Made by a program: the position numbers and the translations under genes | Notes under the pieces: generated by a model | What the model saw: only the letters and a program-made list of their open reading frames with translations | Databases searched by the model: none | Told to the model about the DNA's origin: nothing | Assembly: GCA_028283345.1 (NCBI GenBank) | Contig: JAPOGE010000014.1 | Span: forward strand, 1 to 34,492 | Origin: Candidatus Poseidoniales archaeon | Lineage (GTDB): Archaea > Thermoplasmatota > Poseidoniia > Poseidoniales > Poseidoniaceae | Direction of reading: 5' to 3' | DNA length: 34,492 nucleotides | Shown here: positions 1 through 8,123 of the stretch, piece by piece | Layout: the number at the start of each line of letters is the position of its first letter | How positions within the stretch are numbered: the stretch's first letter is position 1

Positions 1-255
1 CTTCAGCGCCCCTTCCTTGCCGATCATATTTCCCAGCGGCTCGCCGATCCACAGCATCGGTGCATCGTCACGCTCGCCCTCGCCGATGGCGACCCGGCCG
101 TCGAAGGCAACGTCGTCAAAGGTCGAGCGCATCGCCTCTACCGCAGCACCATCGGCGGCTTTGCCGTCACCTTTTCCTCGCCACGCATCACTGGCGATGG
201 CGGCTCGCTCACAGGCGAGCCGGAAGGAATCGCACAGGTCAGCCACCCTTGCCAT
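1..255 (-). CDS. glpX: Class II fructose-1,6-bisphosphatase (GlpX), N-terminal part, cut by window edge
   Basis: Hydrolyses fructose-1,6-bisphosphate to fructose-6-phosphate in gluconeogenesis. Only the first 85 codons are present; the frame stays open to the left edge. The start ATG is at 255-253. The visible protein begins MARVADLCDSF and carries the GlpX signatures: an ADGAAVEAMR segment (after an acidic/Gly stretch) and the metal/phosphate site IGEGERDDAPMLWIGE around residues 55-70, which align with the opening of E. coli GlpX as I remember it (IGEGEIDEAPMLYIGE). It lies 59 bp downstream of moaC on the same strand and could be read through from the mo operon or have its own promoter. No recognisable TATA box was seen. 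The family call is strong; the rest of the protein cannot be judged. Confidence 0.88.
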   Translation of the reverse strand, partial: MARVADLCDSFRLACERAAIASDAWRGKGDGKAADGAAVEAMRSTFDDVAFDGRVAIGEGERDDAPMLWIGEPLGNMIGKEGALK

Positions 256-314
256 GACCGGTTGGTGAAGGCTTACATCATCAAGATTACCGAGCCTCTC
301 TCGGAAAGCACTTC

Positions 315-767
315 TCAAGATGATTTGTGTTTTTCTAGCACGACGATATCGGTCATCCGGACATTGGGATATTGCCCAGACTCATCCTTTTCAAGCGGTT
401 TTACCATGTCCCACGCGCACAGCAATCCGGCACTGACACCGACCAGGGCCTCCATCTCCACCCCGGTGCGATAGTGAGCGCTGACCTCGACCGTACAGCG
501 CAGGGCATTTCCTTCCCAAGTCCACTTCACCTTGCAACCCTCGATGGGTATCGGGTGGCAGTGAGGGAGGATGGTAGGGGTGAGCTTCACCGCTTGGATT
601 GCCGCTATTGTCGAGGCCTCCTGAACATCACCCTTGGCGACTTCTCCGGATTGAATGGCGCTGACACTTGCTTGGCTCAGGTGTAGTAGACCGGTGGCGA
701 TGGCACGCCGCTCGACGAGTGGTTTTTCGCCGATATCGACAATGGATTCACGCTCTTCATAGCTCAT
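315..767 (-). CDS. moaC: Cyclic pyranopterin monophosphate synthase MoaC
   Basis: Converts 3',8-cyclo-GTP to cyclic pyranopterin monophosphate in molybdopterin cofactor synthesis. The 150-aa product has the MoaC core: KGDVQEASTIAAIQAVK, the LPHCHPIPIEG loop, the YRTGVEMEALVGVSAGLL segment and a KPLEKDESGQYP C-terminal motif. The tail is short, of the archaeal kind, without the KSGGKSG end of the E. coli enzyme. The open frame continues upstream to 851, but that extension lies inside moaE and reads as low-complexity Arg-rich sequence, so the ATG at 767 (MSYEERESIVDIGEKP) is the likely start. It begins 4 nt after the moaE stop, so the two genes are surely co-transcribed, moaE first. Confidence 0.93.
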   Translation of the reverse strand: MSYEERESIVDIGEKPLVERRAIATGLLHLSQASVSAIQSGEVAKGDVQEASTIAAIQAVKLTPTILPHCHPIPIEGCKVKWTWEGNALRCTVEVSAHYRTGVEMEALVGVSAGLLCAWDMVKPLEKDESGQYPNVRMTDIVVLEKHKSS

Positions 768-771
768 TTTC

Positions 772-1197
772 TCAACCCAACCCCGACTTCCAGGTCTCGC
801 CGCTGGCCTTGACCTCCTTCTTCCACAGCGGGGCGCTGGCCTTGAGTTCATCTATCAACCAACTACAGGCCGCAAAGCCTTCTCTGCGGTGCGGGCTGGC
901 GACATGGATGGCGACAATATTCTCACCGGCAAGTACCTGCCCGGTGCGGTGTGCCATCGCCACCCCATGTACGCCGAATTCGGCGATGGCGGACTCGGCG
1001 AGGCGGCGCAAGGTCGCGGTCAATTCTTCCTGCCAAGCATCGAATACCAAGGCGATTACCGCCTCGCCATCGTCGTTGTCTCTGGTGATTCCGACAAAGG
1101 AGACTATACTGCCACAACCCTCAGTATCGAGACGCTGGAGCAGGGCCTGCGCATCCAGCGCCTCGGGCGCGGCCTCGATGATGACATTTCCTGCCAT
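772..1197 (-). CDS. moaE: Molybdopterin synthase catalytic subunit MoaE
   Basis: Large subunit of molybdopterin synthase, which inserts two sulfurs into cyclic pyranopterin monophosphate using thiocarboxylated MoaD. The 141-aa product shows the family order: GSIVSFVGITRDND near the N-terminus, a middle stretch FDAWQEELTATLRRLAE, AHRTGQVLAGENIVAIHVASPHR (His/Arg active-site strand), an ACSWLIDELK helix, and the invariant APLWKKE motif near the C-terminus with the catalytic Lys. Length is typical. The start ATG at 1197 is 46 bp from the divergently transcribed oxidoreductase gene. moaC follows after 4 nt. No MoaD gene is in the window. Confidence 0.94.
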   Translation of the reverse strand: MAGNVIIEAAPEALDAQALLQRLDTEGCGSIVSFVGITRDNDDGEAVIALVFDAWQEELTATLRRLAESAIAEFGVHGVAMAHRTGQVLAGENIVAIHVASPHRREGFAACSWLIDELKASAPLWKKEVKASGETWKSGLG

Positions 1198-1243
1198 GCC
1201 GATGCGTTGTCTTCTCCCTTCAAGCCACTTTCCTCGACAACGA

Positions 1244-2551
1244 ATGCTTCAAACCGGCCAGGCCCTAGCCGAAGCGATGACCCTAGCCAGCGACGAGGCC
1301 ATCCATATCATGGGTGCCGGTTTGTCCGGGCTGGCGGCGGCAACGATTCTTGCCCAGGCGGGGCGGGAGGTTCACGTCCACGACGCCCGCGATGATTCCG
1401 GTGCCAGATTCGATGGCGACTTCCAGGGAATTGAGAACTGGTCATCTGATACCGATTTCCTCGACCAGATGCGCGGCTGGGGGCTTGACCCGGCCGAGTT
1501 CAAATTGACCGAGTTCCACGAGATTGATGTCATCTGCCCCGAGGATAAGATTCGCAAGGCTTGGAGCCCAAAAGTTGCTTTCCGGGTGATTGAGAGAGGT
1601 ACCGCCGAGCACTCAATCGACCAGGGTATGAAGCGGCAGGCGCTGGCGGCGGGTGCCAACCTGCACTACAAGTCGCGGGTGAAATCGGATGATTGCCACA
1701 TCATCGCCACTGGGCCAAAAGGAACTTCAGCGGTCGCCTACGGCGAGATCTTCCATACCACTTATCCCAACCATGTGGCCTTTCATTTCAACGATAAGTT
1801 GGCACCGGGAGCCTATGCCTATCTCATCGTCGTCGATGGCATCGGACTGATCTGCACCTGTTTGTGGCGTAAGCAGAAGAAGAGCGACCGTTTCCTAAAC
1901 GAGACCATCGCGTGGTACGATAAGCATTATCCTGACCTCGACCGTAAGCCATTCAAACGGGTCGGAGGCAAGGGCGACTTCACCATCAACAACAGATATT
2001 TTGTCGACGGGCGCTATTACATCGGCGAATCGGGTGGATTGCAGGACTTCATGTGGGGTTTCGGGATGCGCTATGCGATTACCTCAGGGGTTTTTGCCGC
2101 CCACGACATTCTCGGTAAAGGAGATTATGAGAAGGCTGTGCGCAAGCACCTGCTACCGCTGGTCAAGACTTCGGCCGCCAATCGTTTCCTGATGAATCGG
2201 GTCGGTGACAGGGCCTTCAGTAAAATCGTCAAGATGTGGATGAAAGACCAGAAGAAAAAGGGTGATGGATTACCATTCATTGCGTGGATGTTTCGCCCCG
2301 ACCTGCTGAGGAGAATCACCTGGGGGTTATTCGGCAAGGCGATGCTGAAGAAGGAAATCACCGCTGATGGGCGAAAAATTTGGCGGTTGCCCTTCCGCCG
2401 GGCACTGAAAAGAGACCAATGGGTGCAAGGGGTCGAGGCCGATGCAGTCGCGGCACAGTGGGATGAAATCCGAAGATTCGGGGGGAACATCTCCTTCACC
2501 AACGATTCGGATAACGCTTCGATTCCAACCTATTCTGATGATGAAGAGTGA
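1244..2551 (+). CDS. FAD-dependent oxidoreductase, geranylgeranyl-reductase-like
   Basis: About 435 aa. The N-terminus has a dinucleotide-binding fold: IHIMGAGLSGLAAATILAQAG followed by an acidic strand end (VHVHDAR) that would bind the FAD ribose. A second FAD motif lies near the middle-to-late part: GESGGLQDFMWGFGMRYAITSG, the counterpart of the GDAAG..P..GEGI motif of geranylgeranyl reductases and related flavoprotein monooxygenases. In archaea such enzymes saturate isoprenoid lipid chains, but the substrate here is unknown and no YxWxFPK motif was seen. The open frame runs back to 668, across the divergent moaE gene; the start is either ATG 1244 or ATG 1277, and the latter sits closer to the first beta strand. 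The C-terminus is acidic (NDSDNASIPTYSDDEE). Confidence 0.7.
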   Translation: MLQTGQALAEAMTLASDEAIHIMGAGLSGLAAATILAQAGREVHVHDARDDSGARFDGDFQGIENWSSDTDFLDQMRGWGLDPAEFKLTEFHEIDVICPEDKIRKAWSPKVAFRVIERGTAEHSIDQGMKRQALAAGANLHYKSRVKSDDCHIIATGPKGTSAVAYGEIFHTTYPNHVAFHFNDKLAPGAYAYLIVVDGIGLICTCLWRKQKKSDRFLNETIAWYDKHYPDLDRKPFKRVGGKGDFTINNRYFVDGRYYIGESGGLQDFMWGFGMRYAITSGVFAAHDILGKGDYEKAVRKHLLPLVKTSAANRFLMNRVGDRAFSKIVKMWMKDQKKKGDGLPFIAWMFRPDLLRRITWGLFGKAMLKKEITADGRKIWRLPFRRALKRDQWVQGVEADAVAAQWDEIRRFGGNISFTNDSDNASIPTYSDDEE

Positions 2552-2590
2552 ATAAAAGTAAAGAATTGTGAAAAATTCTCCCGGGATTGA

Positions 2591-2631
2591 CGCCGATTCA
2601 TTGATGAGCGAAACACATGTCGCCGATTCAT
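2591..2631. repeat. 11-bp direct repeat upstream of enoyl-CoA hydratase gene
   Basis: CGCCGATTCAT occurs at 2591-2601 and again at 2621-2631, exactly 30 bp apart (about three helical turns), the second copy overlapping the ATG at 2630. The even spacing on one DNA face would suit a dimeric regulator or operator, but it could also be a local duplication. If it is an operator, the true start of the downstream gene may be the ATG at 2663. Confidence 0.4.
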
Positions 2632-3493
2632 GTCTGATATGTATGGACTCACTCTAGCCCCGATGGCCAACCACCTGGTAAACTACGGCGTGACCGATAA
2701 TGGCATCGCCGTCATCGAACTCGCCTCTAATTCCGATGGTAACCCTCTAGAGGGTGACAGCATGGGGCCTAACTGCTATACTCACGGCATGATGTGCGAC
2801 ATTGATGATGCAATCATCAAGGCGCGTTTCGACGACGATGTGACGGTGATGATACTGACCGGAAACGGCGAGAAATTCTTCTCCGCCGGCGCCAGCATCA
2901 GTATGCTCAACAGCGTCACCCCCGGCTTCAAGTACAATTTCTGCCTACACGCAAACGAGACTCTGAGCCGTCTTGAACAGACCCCGAAGTTGGTCATCGC
3001 CGCACTGAACGGTCATGCCGTCGGCGGTGGGCTGGAAATCGCCATGGCTGCCGACATCCGGATAGCGCGCAAGAACGCCGGGAAAATGGGCCTGCCCGAG
3101 ATCAACCTGGGGGTCCTTGCCGGAACCGGTGGTACCGCCCGCTTGACCCGCCTAATCGGTAAGGCCAAGGCGCTGGAATACATGGTCACCGGAGAATTGT
3201 TCTCATTTGAGGATGGCTTGGAGATGAACCTCATCAATCACATCTGGGAAGGAGATGCAACTTCCTTCCGTCAAGATATTCTCGACTGGGCGAGCCAGTT
3301 CACCCTTCCCAACAAGGCCAGCATGGCGGTTGGTAATATCAAGCGCTCTTGCCAGACCGGTCCGGAGATTCCCTTCGAGTACCACTTGGCGCTCGAGCGT
3401 GAATTGCAGTCGGCTCTGTTCGGAAGTGCCGATGCCAAGGAAGGAATCGCCGCCTACGTCGAAAAGCGAGTAGCCAATTTCCAAGGCCGCTGA
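2630..3493 (+). CDS. Enoyl-CoA hydratase/isomerase family protein (crotonase)
   Basis: A 287-aa crotonase. The oxyanion-hole segment FFSAGASI lies near residues 83-90 and VGGGLEIAMAADIRIA near 131-146. Both general acid/base glutamates of true hydratases are present: E136 in GGGLE and E157 in LPEINLG (equivalent to Glu144 and Glu164 of rat mitochondrial enoyl-CoA hydratase). This predicts syn hydration of a trans-2-enoyl-CoA. The N-terminal 45 residues before the first core helix are longer than usual (start MSDMYGLTLAPMANHL), so ATG 2663 (MANHLVNYG) is an alternative start. It lies upstream of a BoxB-like epoxidase gene, separated by two unknown genes, which hints at a role in aromatic-CoA or fatty acid breakdown. 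The substrate is not readable from the sequence. Confidence 0.88.
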   Translation: MSDMYGLTLAPMANHLVNYGVTDNGIAVIELASNSDGNPLEGDSMGPNCYTHGMMCDIDDAIIKARFDDDVTVMILTGNGEKFFSAGASISMLNSVTPGFKYNFCLHANETLSRLEQTPKLVIAALNGHAVGGGLEIAMAADIRIARKNAGKMGLPEINLGVLAGTGGTARLTRLIGKAKALEYMVTGELFSFEDGLEMNLINHIWEGDATSFRQDILDWASQFTLPNKASMAVGNIKRSCQTGPEIPFEYHLALERELQSALFGSADAKEGIAAYVEKRVANFQGR

Positions 3494-3557
3494 TTCATCA
3501 TCAACGTCGCCTGAAATAGGTCGATACGGCGTCGATAGCACTATCTGTTAGTGGGTA

Positions 3558-5981
3558 ATGAGAGTAGTCGTGTACTGCCCGTTCTGCACTTTACTAGTCG
3601 ATGATGACTCTATTCATTGTTCGGAATGCGGTAGTGACCTTGCGGGAGTACTATCTCTGATAGGGGTTAGTGCGGAAACTCCAAAAGTCGACGAGCCGCA
3701 GATGAATGTCTCATTATCTGATACTGCGGTGGCCGGTGATGTCAACATCGTCCAGCGACTGCAGGCTGATACCGAGGAGATAGTCGACAAATTGGTCGAC
3801 CAACTCGATCGCTTCGATATCAACAAACCTGGTCTATCGGTACCCGAAGATGGTTTCTCCAGACTCGATGTCGAAGCTGCCATCCCATTGGTGCGCGAGA
3901 ATATGGATATTCTCAAAGGCATGACCTCCCCGCATTTACTACAGTTTGGGAAATTGCTGGATTCGATGGGCTGGCCACAGATTGCCAAGCGAGTCGGTCA
4001 ACTCTTGCTGGAGCGAGAAGATGTTGCGGCTGAGCCTCTCTGGCTAGCCCGCAGTCATTTGATAATGGCGAGATCATCTGGTGAGACATTCGATCCGGCA
4101 GCAGCCATATTGCACGCCGATAAGGCGATGGAAACGGCTGCTTCTGCCGACTTGAAAGACATCGAAGCCTATGCCCTCTACCTGTCGATAGACAAGCGCA
4201 AAGACCTCGCTCTCGATACCAGCGCCTTGGGTGAGAGGGCTGAGGTTGTCCTGGAATCAGCAGGCTCTGACCCCGGCCCGGCAGGGGCATGGTGTCATCT
4301 GGCACTGAGTAGGCACTTGGATGCGGTCAACCCCTTGACTGCCGAGCATCATGAAGCGATGGGCTTCCAGCACTCCAGTAATCACAGCGACCTCGAGGCG
4401 ATGGTCGCGACCCTTCTGGCCACCGCCGAGAATCAGGTTTGGACAATCAAAGAGAGCTTCTGGGTCAAAGTGAAAGAAGATTGTGAACTCAATGGGCTGG
4501 CCTCATACTCGATGTTGGTAGAATTGGCCAACTTCGTCAGGTCAGGCTCTGAGCAACAACTGTTGGCGGGAATCAGGACTCTCACCCGTCATGCCAAGGG
4601 GCGGGGAATGTTGGAGTTGCAGACTCTTTCCTCACTGCTCACTTGTATCACCGATACCAATGATATGCTGGCTACCACACAGCATGGCTCTCCGGAGCGT
4701 GAAAGCCGGATAAAACAGATTCTTGGTGAAGAGAAGGCCCAGGAATCCCTCGATGAGATTCTCACCAGGTCGTATCAGGGATTCGACGATTCTCTGCTCT
4801 ACCAGTACATCCTGATTTCACTGACCGGCACCCAACTTCCTCGCTCTGCAATCGGTTATCTTGAGATGGAACGCGCCTATCCCAACGACTCGGTCAAGGC
4901 GATGATGATGCTCTACAGGGGACTGACTCGGGCTGGAAATGATGCCCAAACGGTGGTTAGCGAAGTTGTTGGATTCCTCGACCAGACAAAATTGAACGGC
5001 AATGATACCGCGTGGCGACTGGTCGCAGATGTGGCACAATATCTCGCGGTTCGATTCGATGCTACTAATCGCCCCGAGGTCAGGGGTCGAGGCGGCGGAG
5101 AATTCCGAGAAGATACCGGCAGTGGAGATTGGATAATCGGTCAGGACCAGACTATCTCTTCCCGTATACCGAAGGTCGGAATAACAATATCCTTTTTCTC
5201 GGTCGTTTTCGCTGAAGCGCTGGTTGGATTTTTCTCTGTCCACCCGTTTTATCATTTCGATGGAGATTTGTTTGTTATTACTCTAGTGGCCAGCATATGT
5301 ATCTGGACTGTTCTGTTGCTGATAACCGGGACTCCTAGAAGAAAGAGAATTCCTAAGAGTGAAACCGTTTCTGGGAGCAAGCATTTATCTTTATTCCCCG
5401 CTTTCTTGGCGGTCGGATTTACACATCTATTGATTTTGTTGATTTTCTGGTTGAAAATGGGTAACCTTGCAGAAATGAGTGATACGCACTATAGACTCAT
5501 GTTTTGTGCTGCGGGATTGATATTCTGTTGTTTCTTTTTTTATTCTGCCAACAATACCTCAAACATCAATAGTGATAGTGGATATTTGTTTCCTCGAACT
5601 GACTTTATCCTATTTTCTATGATATATTGGATTTTCATGTACTCCATTCTCTTTTTCATGTTAAAAACGGTATTCACGAACGACGATGATGGACATTTGA
5701 TTGAAGCACTGATTTGGGAAATGGTGAATTGGATGATAATCACCTCCATCTGTATTCCTTTATTGTACGCTGGTTTCACTAAGAATCCCAAGAAGATATC
5801 CGGTATGGGAGTCATGGGATTGGTTGCTTCGGCACTGATGTTTCTTCCCCTAACAGAACTTCGATACGAAGTTGATGACGATTTGATGACGATATTATTG
5901 ATTCCTTGTATCATCATTCTATCGTATCTGGTGTGGATGAGTCCATGGCCGGATGAGAAACCTGAGTGGGGTGAGGTCTGA
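3558..5981 (+). CDS. Unknown 807-aa protein: N-terminal zinc ribbon, helical middle, eight C-terminal TM segments
   Basis: I do not recognise a family. The N-terminus has a CPFC...CSEC pair (Cys8, Cys11, Cys21, Cys24), a compact zinc ribbon. Residues about 30-520 are soluble and mostly helical with many short Ala/Leu helices, possibly TPR-like. From about residue 548 to the end there are eight hydrophobic segments (roughly 550-570, 578-598, 615-637, 648-668, 685-707, 723-745, 752-770, 780-797), so the large N-terminal part is probably cytoplasmic. The TM half (about 5180-5940) is clearly more AT-rich than its surroundings, partly because Phe, Ile and Leu codons are T-rich. The stop overlaps the next start as TGATG, so the two genes are translationally coupled. 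Confidence 0.75.
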   Translation: MRVVVYCPFCTLLVDDDSIHCSECGSDLAGVLSLIGVSAETPKVDEPQMNVSLSDTAVAGDVNIVQRLQADTEEIVDKLVDQLDRFDINKPGLSVPEDGFSRLDVEAAIPLVRENMDILKGMTSPHLLQFGKLLDSMGWPQIAKRVGQLLLEREDVAAEPLWLARSHLIMARSSGETFDPAAAILHADKAMETAASADLKDIEAYALYLSIDKRKDLALDTSALGERAEVVLESAGSDPGPAGAWCHLALSRHLDAVNPLTAEHHEAMGFQHSSNHSDLEAMVATLLATAENQVWTIKESFWVKVKEDCELNGLASYSMLVELANFVRSGSEQQLLAGIRTLTRHAKGRGMLELQTLSSLLTCITDTNDMLATTQHGSPERESRIKQILGEEKAQESLDEILTRSYQGFDDSLLYQYILISLTGTQLPRSAIGYLEMERAYPNDSVKAMMMLYRGLTRAGNDAQTVVSEVVGFLDQTKLNGNDTAWRLVADVAQYLAVRFDATNRPEVRGRGGGEFREDTGSGDWIIGQDQTISSRIPKVGITISFFSVVFAEALVGFFSVHPFYHFDGDLFVITLVASICIWTVLLLITGTPRRKRIPKSETVSGSKHLSLFPAFLAVGFTHLLILLIFWLKMGNLAEMSDTHYRLMFCAAGLIFCCFFFYSANNTSNINSDSGYLFPRTDFILFSMIYWIFMYSILFFMLKTVFTNDDDGHLIEALIWEMVNWMIITSICIPLLYAGFTKNPKKISGMGVMGLVASALMFLPLTELRYEVDDDLMTILLIPCIIILSYLVWMSPWPDEKPEWGEV

Positions 5982-6814
5982 TGGTCTATCAAGTGACGAT
6001 GAAGCACGCCGCCGGCAAGGTCAGCCACGACCATATCCGTAATGTCATCCGTCGTGCACATCCCGCAGGCGAGCCGATACAATTCTCCTATGATGGTGAA
6101 AGAATCCAGTATTCCTGTGGGGATGCCACGGCGATGGTCGAATTCGACTCGGAGGAGATTGTCATCACCCCCGGAACACCCGGGTTGGTGGCAATGTCGC
6201 GAATAGGATATGCATTGGTTATTCCTGGAATCCTCCTCGACCGCATGAACAAGAAGAAAAACGCCAGAGCGATGGGGATTGCATCCATCGCTTGTGTTGC
6301 CGGACTAGATGCTCAGCCTACTGGAGCCAATGAGGGCATGTTCGACCACATCACCGACGAACAATGGGGAACAATTCGCCAATCGATGGGTATAGGGGAT
6401 GATTACAGCATCAATGACCTGCTCTCGGATGAGGCTGTATCTGAAGATGGTGTGGGAGGACCTATGATTGGGTACTTCCAACAGGTTCCGGATGAGTATT
6501 GGTTACCACCCAAGTCGTGGAGCGGCGAGGTCGACGAGTACGATGTCGAATGGCTGAATTACCCACCCCACTCGGTGCAGTTCTTCATCCGCGGCGGCAG
6601 CGATGAGGATTGGGTGATGAGTGGTGCCCACCGACAGGGTATGCCACCACCGGTCGACCCGGCGACATATTCAGAACTCATCACCTCGATTGAGGTCAAC
6701 ACCGAGATTCGCTATCCAGCATGGTTCCTTCCCACCATGGCTGCCATGGGTACTCTGGATGTGATAATGCTAGGCATGATGATAATAATCGCCACAATTC
6801 ACATCAGTTGGTGA
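5981..6814 (+). CDS. Unknown 277-aa protein with a C-terminal TM segment
   Basis: No family recognised. The ATG at 5981 shares its A with the TGA stop of the upstream gene, so this protein is made together with the 807-aa membrane protein and probably works with it. The soluble part starts with a small basic/His-containing region (MKHAAGKVSHDHIRNVIRRAH), then a beta-rich stretch with an ITPGTPGLVAMSRIGYALVIPG hydrophobic patch (about residues 62-85) that may be an embedded or membrane-touching segment. The rest is acidic and Trp/Pro-rich (YWLPPKSWSGEVDEYDVEW). A strong TM helix lies at the end (about 250-275: FLPTMAAMG...IIIATIHI), giving a tail-anchored layout. Confidence 0.72.
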   Translation: MVYQVTMKHAAGKVSHDHIRNVIRRAHPAGEPIQFSYDGERIQYSCGDATAMVEFDSEEIVITPGTPGLVAMSRIGYALVIPGILLDRMNKKKNARAMGIASIACVAGLDAQPTGANEGMFDHITDEQWGTIRQSMGIGDDYSINDLLSDEAVSEDGVGGPMIGYFQQVPDEYWLPPKSWSGEVDEYDVEWLNYPPHSVQFFIRGGSDEDWVMSGAHRQGMPPPVDPATYSELITSIEVNTEIRYPAWFLPTMAAMGTLDVIMLGMMIIIATIHISW

Positions 6815-6902
6815 TTATTGTCGTCCTGAAGTTTCTCTCGAATAATTTGAGACGTGTTATTGCAACGCACAAGTTCATGACCGAGAAGCGTGTCGCAGTT
6901 CC

Positions 6903-8069
6903 ATGAAAGAGTTGCCCGAGACCTTTGACGAGTGGGTCGATAACTTCGGTGAATGGCAGAAAATCGTTGGTTTCGACCCGGCTTGGGCCGGAGATTTTGA
7001 ACTCTCGATTAAATTCGACTGGGAACGAGCCGGGGAGGTGATCGAGTTCGGCGACTATGCCGGCCGGCCGAAGTGGGAGCGCGCCTTACAGGTGCCGCAC
7101 CAGAATATCCGCGATTCCCTGGTCAGCATGATCACCGTTCAAGGTGATACCGAATTCGCCAGCGTCGAGCAGCAGAAGCACCTGTTGGAGACCGCACCGA
7201 CCGATTACGACCGTTACTCAGCCGCCCGCATCATGGTAGAGGAGCAACGCCACGGCTGGCAGATGTGCTATCTGCTGATGACCTATTTCGGTAAGCAGGG
7301 CGCCCGAGAGGCGCAGAAGTTGCTGGAGCGTAATGCCCAGGAAGGTAGCCGCTTACTCGGTGCATTCAATCGACCGATGCCGCATTGGCTCGACTTCTTC
7401 TGCTACACCATGTTCGTCGACCGTGATGGAAAATTCCAACTCGGAATGTTGTCGACCTCGAGTTTCAAACCTCTGGCCGCCAGCATGGGACCGATGCTAA
7501 GGGAGGAGTCGTTCCACCTGGGGACTGGAGCCAGTGGTCTGCGCCGGATCATCAAGGCCGGGGTGATTCCACTCGACATGTTGCAACGTTACATCAACAA
7601 GTGGGTCGCAACCGCCCACGACCTGTTCGGTACCGATAACTCGACTTCTGCAGAGTGGGCCTATGTCTGGGGAATCAAAGGCCGGTGGGATGAGAGAGTC
7701 AAGTTAGAGTCCGGCCAAGAGGTCGTCAAGGAGTGCCTGAACGAAGAATCGCGAGGGCATTATCATGATGAAATCGCCGCCGAAGTGGAGAAGTTATGTG
7801 GCTCTCTTCCTGATGGAGCCGAACCTCTGTACGTTCCAAGCGATAAATTCGGCCGTAGCATCGGTGGCTTTTCCGGCGTCAACCATACCGTCGAAGGTGA
7901 GAAATTCGCTGGCGACGAACAGGATTGGCAGGCCTATTTGCACGACCATATGCCACGAGCCCAGGATGAAGAGGACCTGAAGGAGTTACTGAAACTAGAG
8001 TGGATCGAGTATCGTGAGCCGACCAAGATGATGATAGATTCCGGAATCGGTCAACTTAACAAGGCCTGA
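6903..8069 (+). CDS. boxB: BoxB-like diiron benzoyl-CoA 2,3-epoxidase (oxygenase component)
   Basis: A 388-aa ferritin-like diiron oxygenase closest to BoxB, which turns benzoyl-CoA into 2,3-epoxybenzoyl-CoA with O2 in the aerobic box pathway. Diagnostic stretches are VQGDTEFASVEQQKHL (metal ligand Glu84; BoxB has TQGDTEPASVEQQRHL), VEEQRHGW (E114xxH117), FVDRDGKFQL, REESFHLGTGASG (E202xxH205) and QRYINKW...DLFGTDNS. The C-terminus keeps the FGRSIGGFSGV block. It is shorter than proteobacterial BoxB (about 470 aa), mainly lacking N-terminal residues and some C-terminal loops. PaaA is a less good match. A BoxA-type reductase is not in the window. The start ATG has no clear Shine-Dalgarno and may give a leaderless mRNA. 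The true substrate may be another aryl- or acyl-CoA. Confidence 0.85.
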   Translation: MKELPETFDEWVDNFGEWQKIVGFDPAWAGDFELSIKFDWERAGEVIEFGDYAGRPKWERALQVPHQNIRDSLVSMITVQGDTEFASVEQQKHLLETAPTDYDRYSAARIMVEEQRHGWQMCYLLMTYFGKQGAREAQKLLERNAQEGSRLLGAFNRPMPHWLDFFCYTMFVDRDGKFQLGMLSTSSFKPLAASMGPMLREESFHLGTGASGLRRIIKAGVIPLDMLQRYINKWVATAHDLFGTDNSTSAEWAYVWGIKGRWDERVKLESGQEVVKECLNEESRGHYHDEIAAEVEKLCGSLPDGAEPLYVPSDKFGRSIGGFSGVNHTVEGEKFAGDEQDWQAYLHDHMPRAQDEEDLKELLKLEWIEYREPTKMMIDSGIGQLNKA

Positions 8070-8123
8070 CCATCGTTGTTGTGATGGCTGATTCCCAACC
8101 ACCACCCCATCAGAGGAATACCC

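Noticed and set aside
668-1243. N-terminal extension of the oxidoreductase frame
   Set aside because: It covers the moaE gene and part of moaC on the other strand; the sequence reads as an antisense shadow, and the dinucleotide-binding strand begins after 1277.
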